Assembly: GCA_019636275.1 (NCBI GenBank)
Contig: JAHBXY010000015.1
Coordinates: 1 to 64,000, forward strand
From: Planctomycetota bacterium
GTDB taxonomy: Bacteria > Planctomycetota > J058
Length of the DNA stretch: 64,000 nt
Reading direction: 5' to 3'
The notes below the pieces were generated by a model. The model was not told the DNA's origin. It did not search any database and saw nothing but the letters and a program-made list of their open reading frames with translations. The position numbers and the translations under genes were made by a program. Positions 1-9,356 of this stretch are shown here, one piece after another (position 1 is the first letter of the stretch; every line of letters starts with the position of its first letter).

Positions 1-55
1 CCGCGCCGGCGGCCGGGACGACGGGCTCCTCGGGCTCGCGCGGGGCGTCGACCAT
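1..55 (-). CDS. Possible start of a leftward gene cut by the window edge
   Basis: A leftward ATG at position 55 opens a frame that runs off the left edge of the window. The visible residues are acidic and proline-rich (MVDAPREPEEPVVPAAG), typical of a disordered N terminus. The gap to the next leftward gene's stop is about 50 bases, so the two could share a transcript. No strong ribosome binding site is visible and no family can be named from 18 residues. Confidence 0.3.
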   Translation of the reverse strand, partial: MVDAPREPEEPVVPAAGA

Positions 56-108
56 GGCAGGTCGAGCCTACGGGTCCCGCGCGGCCCCCGCAACGGACGG
101 CGCCGCGG

Positions 109-1014
109 TCACTTCACCCGCTCGACCGTCTTGGTGCTCTTCACCGCCAGGTCCAGCTCGAACGAGCCGTCGGCCGGCATCTCGCCGCCGTCGGGCAGGA
201 GGGCCTTGCCCCGCATCGTGCCGTCCATCGTCGCGCCGCCGTCCGGCGCGCCGGCGCCGGCCGGCATGCGCAAGGTGACCGTGGCGTCGAACACCATGGG
301 CTCGGGGCAGACCATGCCGCTGTAGCTCTTCAGCGGCAGCTTGATCCGAAGGGCGACCGTGAGCATGTTCAGCCCGCCCTTGGGCTCGGCGGAGACGAGC
401 GTGCCGTGAAGGTCCGCGCCGTCGCCGATCTCGTCGGGGTCGAAGGGGAAGACCTTGCAGATCTGCTCGCGCGTGATCGGCCAGCGCGCGCCCACGGCCA
501 CCGGCGCCGGCGGCATGACGTGCTTGAGCGTGTCGTCCGCGTCGCCCTCACCCGCCGCGCCGCCCCCGTCGTGCTCGAGGAGCAGCCGCTCGAGGAGCGG
601 CGGCAGCTCCGCGCCGCCGTCGACGGCCGCGAAGCGCGGCAGCCCGTCGTCGTCGCGGGAGACCTGCACCTTCACCGGCGCCGCGGCGAGGTCGAGGCGC
701 TCGTCGGCCGAGAGGTCGTGGACGAAGGTGTAGGTGCGCACGGCGCGGACCGGCCGCCCGCGGCCGTCGACCTCCTGCACCTCCTCCTCGTAGCGCCACT
801 CGTAGCCCTCGACGCCGTCGCCCCGCTCGACCTCGTCGCCCTGGCGGACCGTGTAGCGCTGGCGCGTCTCGTTGCGCTCGTGCACGCGCACCTTGTCGCC
901 GGCCTTGTACTTGTAGTCCTGGCGCAGGTCGTAGGTCGCGCCCTCCTGGGCCAGGGCGGGGGCCGCGAGCAGCGCCAGGGCGGCGGCCAGGCGGAGGGTG
1001 ACGGTCGGGGTCAT
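109..1014 (-). CDS. Secreted protein of unknown function
   Basis: The product is about 301 residues with a clear Sec signal peptide (MTPTVTLRLAAALALLAAPALAQ), so it is probably periplasmic. The start at 1014 is chosen because a GAGAGGAG-type Shine-Dalgarno lies just upstream and the signal peptide follows at once; longer readings add a low-complexity extension. After the signal come charged strands (YDLRQDYKYKAGDKVRVHER) and a C-terminal part with alternating beta-strand character. The fold may be a beta-rich, DUF6263-like domain, but I do not recognise it firmly. It is transcribed divergently from the alpha-2-macroglobulin gene, with about 127 bases between the starts. No catalytic motif is seen. 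Confidence 0.7.
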   Translation of the reverse strand: MTPTVTLRLAAALALLAAPALAQEGATYDLRQDYKYKAGDKVRVHERNETRQRYTVRQGDEVERGDGVEGYEWRYEEEVQEVDGRGRPVRAVRTYTFVHDLSADERLDLAAAPVKVQVSRDDDGLPRFAAVDGGAELPPLLERLLLEHDGGGAAGEGDADDTLKHVMPPAPVAVGARWPITREQICKVFPFDPDEIGDGADLHGTLVSAEPKGGLNMLTVALRIKLPLKSYSGMVCPEPMVFDATVTLRMPAGAGAPDGGATMDGTMRGKALLPDGGEMPADGSFELDLAVKSTKTVERVK

Positions 1015-1141
1015 CGAGGCTCCTCTCGGTCGAGCGGAAGATACCCGGCCCCCCGGGGCCGGCAAGGCGCCCCCCACCCCCAACCACGACCGTCCGGGTG
1101 TGTGGCTCGTCGCGCCCCCCCTCTGCCCCCCGGAGACCCCC

Positions 1142-4100
1142 ATGCGATCCGTCCCCCTCCGCCGCGCGCTCGTCGGCGTGACCCTCGGCCTGCTCGTCGG
1201 GACCACGGCCGCCCCCCTCCTGGGTCAAGGCCAGGGCGGCGACGACGCCCCTCGCGACGACCGCTGGCAGGTGCACCTCGCCGCCGACCGGCCGACCTAC
1301 CGGCCGGGCGAGACCGTCCGGGTGCGCGGCCCGGCGCTCCAGGCCTTCACGCGCCGGCCGCTGACGTCGACCACGCCCTGCCTGGTCGAGGTCAAGTCGC
1401 CGCGGGGCGAGGTGGTCACGTCGACGCTGGCGACGATCGAGCAGGGCGCGCTGTCGTTCGTCTGGACGGTGCCCGCCGGCGCCGCGGGCGGCCGCTACAC
1501 GGTGCTGGCGCGCACGGCCGGGGGCGACCCGGCGGGCGAGGTCGGCCTCGAGGTCCTCGCCTACCGCGTGCCGCGCCTGCGCAGCGACCTGCAGCTCGCG
1601 CGCAAGGGCTACGGGCCCGGCGAGGTGGTCGAGGCGCTGCTGCACGTGACCCGCGCCGAGGGCGGGCCGGCGGCCGGGGCGAGGGTCACGGCGATCGCCC
1701 GCGTCGACGGCCAGGAGGCCGCCCGCGCCGACCTGCGCCTCGACGCCGAGGGCAAGGCGCTCGTGAGCCTCCCCCTGCCGCGGACGATCGCAACGCCGGA
1801 GGCCAGCCTGGCGTGCGTCATCCAGGACGGCGGCGTGCAGGAGACGGCGGCGCGGACGATCCCGCTCCTGCTCGCGGCCGCCCTGAAGGTCGAGCTGTGC
1901 GCCGAGTCGGGCGACCTCGTCGCCGGCCTGCCCGGCCGGGTCTACCTCGAGGCGCGCACGCTCACGGGCGACCCGGCCGACCTGCGCGGGCGCGTGGTCG
2001 ACGACCAGGGCGCCACGGCGGCGCAGGTGGCGACCGAGCACGAGGGGCGCGGCCGGTTCGAGCTCGTGCCCGCGCCCGGCCGGCGCTACCGGCTGATCGT
2101 CGAGGAGCCGCGCGGCGTGAGCGAGACCTTCCCGCTGCCCGACGTCCGCCGCGCCGGCTGGACGCTGTCGACGCCCGACGACGTCCTGGCCCCCGGCGCG
2201 CCGGCGCGGGCCAGCGTCGCGGCGACCGAGGAGGAGCCCGGCCGGCTGGCGGCCTTCGTCCACGACCGCGAGGTGGCCAGCGCCGAGGTGACCGTCGGCC
2301 CGGCCGGGCGCCTCGTGGCGCTGCCGCTGCCGGCGTGGGCCGCGGGCGTCGTGCGCCTGACGCTGTTCGACGGGCAGGGGCGGCCGCGCGCCGAGCGGCT
2401 CGTCCTGCGCCGGCCCCAGGAGGGGCTGCGCCTCGAGGTGACCACCACGCCGGCGGCCGCGACGCCCCGCGCGCGGGTCAAGGTCACCGTGCGCGCCACC
2501 GGCCCCGACGGCCGGCCGGTCGACGCCTGGGTGGCCGTGAGCGCCGTCGACGACGCGGCCCTGTCGCGCATCGACGTCCGCGACCGCGCCCCGCGCCTGC
2601 CCGTCCAGGCGCTCCTCGGCCCCGAGGTGCGCGAGCTCAAGGATGCGCACGTCTACCTCGACGACCCGGCGCGCGGCCCGCGGGCCGCCGACCTGCTCCT
2701 CGGCGCGCAGGCCTGGCGGCGCTTCGCCTGGCTGCAGCCCGACGCCTTCGTCCGCGCCCACGGCGACGCCGGCTGGCGCGCGCTCGCCCGCCGCGACCCC
2801 GAGGCGGCGAAGAAGGTCCAGGCGCTGCTCGAGCGGCAGGAGCTCCGGTTCGGTCGCCCGATGGCGGCCCCGGCCGGCGGGGACGGTCGCCTGCGCGGCG
2901 CGCCGCCCCCTGCGCCCGCTGGAGGTCCGCTCGACGACGTCGACGCCCTCGGCGCCGCCCCCGTCCAGGACGTGGCGCCGGTCGAGGCCGCCGGCCGGCA
3001 GGTCGCCGAGGAGGCCGGGGCGCGGGAGGCCCTCATGGACGAGGCCGACGACGCCCGCTTCGCCGGGCGCGCGCGCCGCGCCCCCGCGGCGCCCCCGCCG
3101 CCCCAGCACCCGCGCCTCTACCAGCACCGCGCCGGCCAGGGCGCCGCTCGCGCCGACTTCGCCGAGACGCTCCTGTGGTCGGCCGGCGGCTTCACCGGCG
3201 CCCGCGGCGAGCTGAGCCTCGAGTTCGACCTGTGCGACTCGATCACGACCTTCCGCATCGTGGCCGACGGCGTCGGGCGCGACGGCGCGCTGGCCTGGGG
3301 CCAGGCGGAGGTCACCTCGCGGCGGCCGCTCTACGTCGAGGCCAAGCTGCCGCTCGAGGTCACCGCCGGCGACCGCCCGCTCGTGCCCGTCGTCGTCGTC
3401 AACGGCGCGGCCACGCCGCAGGGCGTCGTCGTGACGGTCAAGGCGGGCGAGGGGCTGACCGCCGGCCAGCCGGCCGTGGCCCTGGCCCTGGGCGCCGAGG
3501 AGCGGCGGCGCGCGCTCGTGCCCCTGACCGTCGGCGCCCTGCGCGGCGACGCGGCCCTCACGCTCGAGGCCACGGGCCCCGGCGGCCGCGACGTCGTCTC
3601 GCGCACGGTCAAGGTCGTGCCGCGCGGCTTCCCCTTCGAGCACGCCTGGGGCGGCCAGCTCGTGCCCGGCGGCGCCATCACGCGCGCCGTGACCATCCCC
3701 GAGGGCTTCTCGCCCATGAGCCTCGAGGCCGAGGCGGTCGTCCACGCGACCCCGCTGGCGACGCTGCAGGAGGCGCTGGCGGCGCTCCTGCGCGAGCCCA
3801 TGGGCTGCTTCGAGCAGACGAGCTCGTCGCACTATCCCAACGTCATGGCCATGCGCTACATGACGAGCCACCACGGCGTCGACCCGGCGCTGGTCGTCAG
3901 GACGCGCGGGCTCCTCGACCGCGGCTACCAGAAGCTCGTGTCGTTCGAGTGCAAGGAGAAGGGCTACGAGTGGTTCGGCGGCGACCCGGGCCACGAGGCG
4001 CTCACCGCCTACGGCCTGCTCGAGTTCACCGACATGAAGGCCGTGCACCCGGTCGACGACGGCATGCTCGCCCGCACCCGCGCCTGGCTCCTCGCCCGGC

Positions 4101-5215
4101 GCGACGGGAAGGGCGGCTTCCTGCGCAACCAGCGCGCGCTCGACAGCTTCGGGCGCGCCCCGGCGGACGTGACCGACGCCTACATCGCCTGGGCGCTGGT
4201 CGAGGCCGGCGAGCCGGACGTGACCCGGGAGGTCGAGGCGGTGCTCACCCGCGCCCGGGCGAGCGACGACGCCTACGTGGTGGCGCTGGCCGCCAACATC
4301 GCGCTGGCCCGCGGCGAGGCGGCGCAGGCGCGCGACCTGCTGAACAAGCTCGCCGGCAAGCAGGCGCAGGACGGCGGCGTCGACGGCGCGGCCACGTCGA
4401 TCACCGGCAGCGGCGGGACGAGCCTGCGCATCGAGACGACGGCGCTGGCCGCGCTGGCCTTCCTGCGCTCGCCCGACCACACGGCGCCGCTCGAGCGGGC
4501 GATGACGTTCATCCTCGAGTCGTGCCAGGGCGGCCGCTTCGGCTCGACCCAGGCGACCGTGCTGGCCCTGCGCGCGATCCTGGCCTACGACGCCGTGCGC
4601 GCCGCGCCGCGCGCGGACGGGACGGTCCTCCTGCTGGTCGACGGCGAGGTCGTGGACGAGGTGCGGGTCGGCAAGGAGGCCGCCGGCGCCGTGCGCCTGC
4701 CGCGGCTGGCCGACGCCCTCGGCCCCGGCCGCCACGAGGTCACCCTGCGCATGGTCGGCGGCGGCCCGCTCCCGGCCTCGGTCGTCATCCGCTACCGGAC
4801 CGAGACCCCGCCCAGCGCCCCCGGCTGCGCGCTCACGCTCTCGACCGCCCTCGACCGCGCCGAGGTCGCCGAGGGCGAGGTCGCCGAGGTGCGCGTGCGC
4901 GTGGCGAGCACGAGCGACCAGGGCCTGCCCATGGCCGTGGCGATCGTCGGCCTCCCGGGCGGGCTCGAGGTGCGCACCGAGCGCCTCGAGGAGCTCCGGC
5001 GCGCCGGGGCCTTCGACATGGTCGAGACGCGCGGCCGCGAGGTCATCCTCTACTGGCGGTCGCTCGCCCCGCGCGCGGTCAAGGAGGTCACCCTCCAGGC
5101 GGTGGCCGCCGTCCCCGGCCGCTACACCGGCCCGGCGTCGCGCGCCTACCTCTACTACACCGACGAGGAGAAGCGCTGGACGGCGCCCCTCCAGGTGACG
5201 ATCGCGCCGCGCTGA
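1142..5215 (+). CDS. Bacterial alpha-2-macroglobulin family protein with thioester
   Basis: A 1357-residue exported protein. The start at 1142 is followed by a signal peptide (RRALVGVTLGLLVG). N-terminal macroglobulin (MG) domains include the typical 'DRPTYRPGETV' strand near residue 45. A Pro/Ala-rich stretch at about 575-655 sits where the bait region is expected. The A2M domain begins near residue 673 (FAETLLW, then LCDSITTFRIVADG). The thioester motif is Cys889-Phe-Glu-Gln892, followed by an alpha/alpha-toroid thioester domain and C-terminal MG strands. Such proteins are thought to trap attacking proteases in the periplasm. No lipobox is seen, unlike E. coli YfhM. There is no penicillin-binding protein 1C gene beside it, which is the classic partner. 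Family assignment is secure; the role is inferred. Confidence 0.9.
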   Translation: MRSVPLRRALVGVTLGLLVGTTAAPLLGQGQGGDDAPRDDRWQVHLAADRPTYRPGETVRVRGPALQAFTRRPLTSTTPCLVEVKSPRGEVVTSTLATIEQGALSFVWTVPAGAAGGRYTVLARTAGGDPAGEVGLEVLAYRVPRLRSDLQLARKGYGPGEVVEALLHVTRAEGGPAAGARVTAIARVDGQEAARADLRLDAEGKALVSLPLPRTIATPEASLACVIQDGGVQETAARTIPLLLAAALKVELCAESGDLVAGLPGRVYLEARTLTGDPADLRGRVVDDQGATAAQVATEHEGRGRFELVPAPGRRYRLIVEEPRGVSETFPLPDVRRAGWTLSTPDDVLAPGAPARASVAATEEEPGRLAAFVHDREVASAEVTVGPAGRLVALPLPAWAAGVVRLTLFDGQGRPRAERLVLRRPQEGLRLEVTTTPAAATPRARVKVTVRATGPDGRPVDAWVAVSAVDDAALSRIDVRDRAPRLPVQALLGPEVRELKDAHVYLDDPARGPRAADLLLGAQAWRRFAWLQPDAFVRAHGDAGWRALARRDPEAAKKVQALLERQELRFGRPMAAPAGGDGRLRGAPPPAPAGGPLDDVDALGAAPVQDVAPVEAAGRQVAEEAGAREALMDEADDARFAGRARRAPAAPPPPQHPRLYQHRAGQGAARADFAETLLWSAGGFTGARGELSLEFDLCDSITTFRIVADGVGRDGALAWGQAEVTSRRPLYVEAKLPLEVTAGDRPLVPVVVVNGAATPQGVVVTVKAGEGLTAGQPAVALALGAEERRRALVPLTVGALRGDAALTLEATGPGGRDVVSRTVKVVPRGFPFEHAWGGQLVPGGAITRAVTIPEGFSPMSLEAEAVVHATPLATLQEALAALLREPMGCFEQTSSSHYPNVMAMRYMTSHHGVDPALVVRTRGLLDRGYQKLVSFECKEKGYEWFGGDPGHEALTAYGLLEFTDMKAVHPVDDGMLARTRAWLLARRDGKGGFLRNQRALDSFGRAPADVTDAYIAWALVEAGEPDVTREVEAVLTRARASDDAYVVALAANIALARGEAAQARDLLNKLAGKQAQDGGVDGAATSITGSGGTSLRIETTALAALAFLRSPDHTAPLERAMTFILESCQGGRFGSTQATVLALRAILAYDAVRAAPRADGTVLLLVDGEVVDEVRVGKEAAGAVRLPRLADALGPGRHEVTLRMVGGGPLPASVVIRYRTETPPSAPGCALTLSTALDRAEVAEGEVAEVRVRVASTSDQGLPMAVAIVGLPGGLEVRTERLEELRRAGAFDMVETRGREVILYWRSLAPRAVKEVTLQAVAAVPGRYTGPASRAYLYYTDEEKRWTAPLQVTIAPR

Positions 5216-5243
5216 GCGCCCGCCGGCGCGCGGCCGGGCGTGC

Positions 5244-5249
5244 TATAAG
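5244..5249 (+). promoter_or_regulatory. Possible -10 element (TATAAG) for a leaderless start
   Basis: TATAAG stands out in this GC-rich sequence and ends 8 bases before the ATG at 5258. No Shine-Dalgarno lies between. With normal promoter geometry the transcript would start at or next to the ATG, giving a leaderless mRNA. No convincing -35 hexamer is seen. Confidence 0.35.
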
Positions 5250-5257
5250 CCCTCGTC

Positions 5258-6838
5258 ATGCGCGCGGAGGACCGGGAGCGGGCGGTCGAGGACGTCGTCA
5301 CGCGCGTGATGTCGCGCGTCCTCGAGCGCGGGCCGCAGGCGCTCGAGGCGGCGATCGCCGACACGCTCTACCACGAGCGGCAGCGCGTCGACCGCGAGCG
5401 GCGCGGCAAGGAGCGCGACCGGCGCCTGGCCCTCCTCGACCGGCGCCGCGGCCGCCTGCTCGCCGGCTCCGACGAGGAGCGCCGCCGGCTGCTGCGCGAG
5501 GTGGCCGAGGCCTTCGCCCGCGAGGTCCTGGGCAACTTCGACCCGCGCGTGCACGCCTTCGCCACGCGCGCCGTGCCCTTCGGCCTGGCGGCGCTCCTCC
5601 ACGCCAGCTCGCCGCGCCAGCTCCTGCGCCGCTTCCCCGTGCTCGGCCTCGAGGACCGCCTCGCCGTCCAGGGCGAGGTGGCGCACGCGCGCGCGCTCAA
5701 GGACCTGGGCACGATCGTGTGCGTGCCCACGCACTCGAGCAACCTCGACTCGATCGTCCTCGGCTACGGCATGCACGAGCTGGGCTTCCCGCCGCTGCTC
5801 TACGGCGCCGGGCTGAACCTGTTCGAGAACCCGCTCATCTCCTACTTCATGCACAACCTCGGCGCCTACAAGGTCGACCGCCGCAAGACGGCGCCGCTCT
5901 ACCGCGACGTGCTCAAGGAGTACGCCACGGTCTCGCTGGAGTACGGCTACCACAACCTGTTCTTCCCCGGCGGCACGCGCGCCCGCAGCGGCGCCATCGA
6001 GGACCGGCTCAAGCTGGGGCTCCTCGGCACCTCGCTCCGGGCCTTCGCCAACAACCTGCGCCACGGGCGCCCGCGGCCGCGGCTGTTCGTCGTGCCGGTC
6101 GTCCTCAGCTACGAGCTCGTCCTCGAGGCCGAGACGCTCGTCGACGACTTCCTGCGCGAGACGGGCAAGTCGCGCTACATCATCACCGACGACGAGTTCG
6201 CCTCGCCGCGGCGCATCCTGCAGTTCATGAAGGGGATCCTGGAGCTCGACGCGCGCATCGCCTTCACCTTCATGCCGCCGCTCGACCCCTTCGGCAACCG
6301 CGTCGACGAGGCCGGCGTCTCGCTCGACGGCCGCGGCCGGCCGATCGACATCGACCGCTACCTGCGCGGGCCCACGGGCGAGCTCGTCGACGACGACGAG
6401 CGCGACCACGAGTACACGCGCGAGCTGGGCGAGCGGCTCGTCGACACCTTCCACCGCGGCAACACGCTCATGCCCACGCACCTGGTCAGCTTCGCCTTCT
6501 TCGAGGAGCTGCGGCGCCGCAACCCGGGCCTCGACCTCTACCGGCTCCTGCGCACCGGCGGCACGCAGGACACGCTCTCGCTGGGCGAGCTCTCGCGCGT
6601 CGTGGCCGCCCTGCGCGACCGCCTCGTGGCGCTCGAGGCCGAGGGGCGCCTGCGCCTCGACGACCGCGTGCGCCGCGAGCGGGCCGACGACCTCGTGCTC
6701 ATGGCCCTGCGCGCGCTCGGCACGTACCACACGCGCCCGGCGCTGGCGCGCGCGGGCGACCGGATCTGCTCGCGCGACCGCAACCTGCTCTACTTCTACC
6801 GGAACCGCCTGCTCGGCTACGGGCTCGAGGCCGCGTGA
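5258..6838 (+). CDS. PlsB-like glycerol-phosphate/1-acyl-G3P acyltransferase
   Basis: A 526-residue membrane-associated acyltransferase of the PlsB/PlsC superfamily, expected to acylate glycerol-3-phosphate or lysophosphatidate. Block I is the HX4D motif in 'PTHSSNLDS' near residue 165. Block III is 'FFPGGTRARSG' near residue 240, and a 'VVPVVLSYE' block IV follows. The C-terminal part is helical, as in long PlsB-type enzymes, which fits better than the 240-residue PlsC family. The stop overlaps the GTG start of gpsA, whose product makes glycerol-3-phosphate, so substrate supply and first acylation are translationally coupled. The exact acyl acceptor cannot be decided from sequence alone. Confidence 0.85.
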   Translation: MRAEDRERAVEDVVTRVMSRVLERGPQALEAAIADTLYHERQRVDRERRGKERDRRLALLDRRRGRLLAGSDEERRRLLREVAEAFAREVLGNFDPRVHAFATRAVPFGLAALLHASSPRQLLRRFPVLGLEDRLAVQGEVAHARALKDLGTIVCVPTHSSNLDSIVLGYGMHELGFPPLLYGAGLNLFENPLISYFMHNLGAYKVDRRKTAPLYRDVLKEYATVSLEYGYHNLFFPGGTRARSGAIEDRLKLGLLGTSLRAFANNLRHGRPRPRLFVVPVVLSYELVLEAETLVDDFLRETGKSRYIITDDEFASPRRILQFMKGILELDARIAFTFMPPLDPFGNRVDEAGVSLDGRGRPIDIDRYLRGPTGELVDDDERDHEYTRELGERLVDTFHRGNTLMPTHLVSFAFFEELRRRNPGLDLYRLLRTGGTQDTLSLGELSRVVAALRDRLVALEAEGRLRLDDRVRRERADDLVLMALRALGTYHTRPALARAGDRICSRDRNLLYFYRNRLLGYGLEAA

Positions 6839-7872
6839 GCGGCGGGCTCAAGGAGCGCGTGGCGGTCGTCGGCGGCGGGTCGTGGGGGACCACGCTCGCC
6901 CACCTCGCCGCGATGGCCGGCGACGAGGAGGTCGTGCTCTGGATGCGCGACGCCGAGGCCGTGCGCGAGGTCAACGAGGCGCGCACGAACCGCCGCTACC
7001 TGGGCGACGTGACCCTGGCGCCGACCGTCCGCGCGACGACCGAGCTGGGCGACGCCGTCCCCGACGCGCGCCTGGTGATCGTGTGCGTGCCCTCGAGCGC
7101 CTTCCGCGAGGTGGCCGGCCAGGCGGGCGAGTTCGTCACCGGCGACCAGGTGCTCCTCTCGGCGACCAAGGGCCTCGAGCCGCGCACGTTCGTGCGCATG
7201 TCGCAGGTGCTGGCCGAGGAGACCTGCGCGCGCAAGGTCGGCGCGATCTCCGGCCCGAACCTGGCCAAGGAGCTGATCGCCGGGCAGCCCGGCGCCACCG
7301 TCGTGGCCTCGCGGTACAGGGAGGCGATCGTCGTCGGCGCGCAGCTCCTCCACAGCCGCGTGCTCCGCGTCTACGGCAACCTGGACGTCAAGGGCGTCGA
7401 GCTGGCGGGCGCGCTCAAGAACGTGATCGCCATCGCCACCGGCGTCGCCCACGGGCTCGGGCTCGGCGTCAACGTGCGGGCCATGCTGATCACGCGCGGC
7501 CTGGCCGAGGTGCAGCGGCTCGGCGTGCGCCTGGGCGCCGACGCCCTCACCTTCAGCGGCCTGGCCGGGATCGGCGACCTCCTGGCGACCGCCAGCTCGG
7601 AGCTGTCGCGCAACTTCCGCGTCGGGCTCGGGCTGGCGCAGGGGCGCGCGCTCGAGGCGGTCCTCGACGAGCTGGGCGAGGTGGCCGAAGGCGTGAACAC
7701 CACGCGCGTGGCCCTGGAGCTGGCGCGCAGCGTGGACGTGCCCCTGCCCATCATCGAGGGCGTGGGTAGGCTCTTGTTCCAGGGGGCCACGCCCGGGTCC
7801 GTGCTGGACGACCTGATGACGCGCGCCGCCCGCTACGAGATCGACTTCGACTACACCGCCGAGGTCCGCTAG
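6835..7872 (+). CDS. gpsA: Glycerol-3-phosphate dehydrogenase [NAD(P)+]
   Basis: A 345-residue cytosolic enzyme that reduces dihydroxyacetone phosphate to sn-glycerol-3-phosphate for phospholipid synthesis. The start is a GTG overlapping the TGA of the acyltransferase gene (GTGA). The N terminus carries the dinucleotide-binding motif GGGSWGTTLA. 'SGPNLAKEL' and 'VKGVELAGALKNVIAIATG' (the catalytic-lysine region) and 'FSGLAGIGDLLAT' are classic GpsA blocks. Length is normal for the family. Its position between a PlsB-like acyltransferase and an App1-type phosphatase defines a lipid cluster. Confidence 0.95.
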   Translation: MSGGLKERVAVVGGGSWGTTLAHLAAMAGDEEVVLWMRDAEAVREVNEARTNRRYLGDVTLAPTVRATTELGDAVPDARLVIVCVPSSAFREVAGQAGEFVTGDQVLLSATKGLEPRTFVRMSQVLAEETCARKVGAISGPNLAKELIAGQPGATVVASRYREAIVVGAQLLHSRVLRVYGNLDVKGVELAGALKNVIAIATGVAHGLGLGVNVRAMLITRGLAEVQRLGVRLGADALTFSGLAGIGDLLATASSELSRNFRVGLGLAQGRALEAVLDELGEVAEGVNTTRVALELARSVDVPLPIIEGVGRLLFQGATPGSVLDDLMTRAARYEIDFDYTAEVR

Positions 7873-7926
7873 CGTGATCGCCGTCCAGGGACGCCGGGTG
7901 GAGCCGCGCGCCGGGGGCCTGCCCTG

Positions 7927-9024
7927 ATGGCCGCCCCCGACGGCGCCCCCGAGCGCGGCGGCTACCGCTACCCGCTCTACCGCCGCAACGAGCGGCCGCT
8001 CCCGCCCGACTGGGGGGGGCCGATCTACCTGTGGGACATCGACAACACCTACCTGGTCACCGAGTGGAGCGGCCTGCGCGACCTGATCCGCATCCGCTTC
8101 GAGGCGGCCGAGGACAAGCGGCCGGTGCCGGGCGCCGTGGAGCTGCTGGCGGGGCTGCGCCGCGCCGCCGACCCCGACGCGCGGCCGCCCGTGTTCTTCG
8201 TCAGCGCCAGCCCCGAGACCATGCGCGGCGTGCTCGAGCGGCGCATGCTCCTCGACGGTGTGGTGCAGGACGGGATCACCTTCAGGAACCTGCGCCGCCT
8301 GCGCTACCTGCGCGACATCTTCGGCTACAAGACCGCCGCGCTGCTCCTCTACCGGCTCGAGAACCCGCCCGGCGGGCGCGAGACGCTCTTCGGCGACGAC
8401 CGCGAGCACGACCCGGAGGTCTACGCCCTCTACGCGCGGATCTGCGCCGGCGCCGCCCGCGGCGAGGTCCTGCGCGAGCACCTGGCGCAGCGCGGGGTCG
8501 GCCGCGCCGCGGCGAAGTACATCGAGACGCTCGCCTCGGAGCTCCCCGAGCGCGACCCGGTGGAGTGGATCTTCATCCGCCGCGTCGCCCCGGCGACCCC
8601 GCCCGCCCCGCTGCGGCTGGAGGACGAGCGGATCGTGCTCGTCGACGACTTCTCGCAGGCGGCGGCCGTCCTGCGCGCCCAGGGGCGCCTCGAGCGCGAC
8701 GACCTCCTGCGCGTCGTCGGCGCCGTGCGCGCGGCAGGGCTCGGCCCGGACCCGGGGCGCGCGCTGGCGCTCCCGGCCGTCCGGGCGCGCATCGCCCACG
8801 CGGCGCTCGACGAGATCGCCCGCGAGCTGGCGGAGGCCACGCCGGCCCAGGAGGCCGCGGCGGCGGCCGGCAGCCCGGAGGCGCTCGTCCCGCGCGACGA
8901 GGTCGAGGCCGCCGCGGAGGTCGCCACCGAGGCGGCCGCCCGCACTGTTCGTGACGAAGACCGTGACGAAGACCGTGAGGAACACCCGGGCCCGCCGCGG
9001 CCCGCGGAGGAGGAGCTCGAGTGA
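7927..9024 (+). CDS. App1-type phosphatidate phosphatase domain protein (DUF2183)
   Basis: A 365-residue protein with the App1/DUF2183 catalytic domain. The HAD-type motif DXDXT is seen as 'LWDIDNTYLVTEW' near residue 38. 'FFVSASPETMRGVLERR' and 'LFGDDREHDPEVYALY' near residue 160 match the conserved App1 blocks. Known relatives dephosphorylate phosphatidate or related lipid phosphates. It follows gpsA after 54 bases, which supports a role in lipid turnover. The C-terminal 100 residues are Ala/Glu-rich and low in complexity, ending with a short DEDRDEDRE repeat. No signal peptide is visible. Family is fairly secure; substrate is not. Confidence 0.8.
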   Translation: MAAPDGAPERGGYRYPLYRRNERPLPPDWGGPIYLWDIDNTYLVTEWSGLRDLIRIRFEAAEDKRPVPGAVELLAGLRRAADPDARPPVFFVSASPETMRGVLERRMLLDGVVQDGITFRNLRRLRYLRDIFGYKTAALLLYRLENPPGGRETLFGDDREHDPEVYALYARICAGAARGEVLREHLAQRGVGRAAAKYIETLASELPERDPVEWIFIRRVAPATPPAPLRLEDERIVLVDDFSQAAAVLRAQGRLERDDLLRVVGAVRAAGLGPDPGRALALPAVRARIAHAALDEIARELAEATPAQEAAAAAGSPEALVPRDEVEAAAEVATEAAARTVRDEDRDEDREEHPGPPRPAEEELE

Positions 9025-9356
9025 AGCACGCAGCCCGCGCCCTGGCCCTGCTGGCCCCGCTGGCCCTCGGCGGCTGCCTGTCCCGCGGCGACCTCGACCG
9101 CGCGATGGACGACCAGACGCGCTTCTCCGGGCGCATCATGGGCTTCGCGCTCGACTCGCACCAGGAGACCCTCCGCGCCCAGCTCGCGCTGCTGCGCGCG
9201 TTCGACGGCGACGACGCGGTCCGCCTGCAGCTCGAGCAGCACCTGGGCTCCGTGGCCGAGATCGAGGCCAAGCTGGAGCGGGTGCGGCAGGAGCGCCGGA
9301 GCCTGATCGAGGAGAGCCAGCGCCTGCGCGAGCGCTACCGGCCGGAGGCCGAGTGA
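9021..9356 (+). CDS. Small predicted lipoprotein
   Basis: A 111-residue protein starting with a GTG that overlaps the previous TGA. The N terminus is a lipoprotein signal with lipobox 'LALGGC' (Cys near residue 19). The mature part is helical and highly charged (QERRSLIEESQRLRERYR) and is probably a short coiled coil anchored to a membrane. Overlap on both sides couples it to the App1-type gene and to the next membrane protein gene. Function unknown. Confidence 0.7.
   Translation: MKHAARALALLAPLALGGCLSRGDLDRAMDDQTRFSGRIMGFALDSHQETLRAQLALLRAFDGDDAVRLQLEQHLGSVAEIEAKLERVRQERRSLIEESQRLRERYRPEAE

Noticed and set aside
548..4735. Long antisense frame opposite the alpha-2-macroglobulin gene
   Set aside because: Composition is typical of reverse reading of GC-rich DNA, no motif is seen, and the + strand frame has signal peptide, A2M blocks and thioester.
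406..7872. A 2488-codon open frame running through several genes
   Set aside because: Its first 2100 codons are Arg/Pro/Ala-rich antisense or shifted readings of the alpha-2-macroglobulin and acyltransferase genes; only its end (from 6835) is the real gpsA. High GC makes stops rare in shadow frames.
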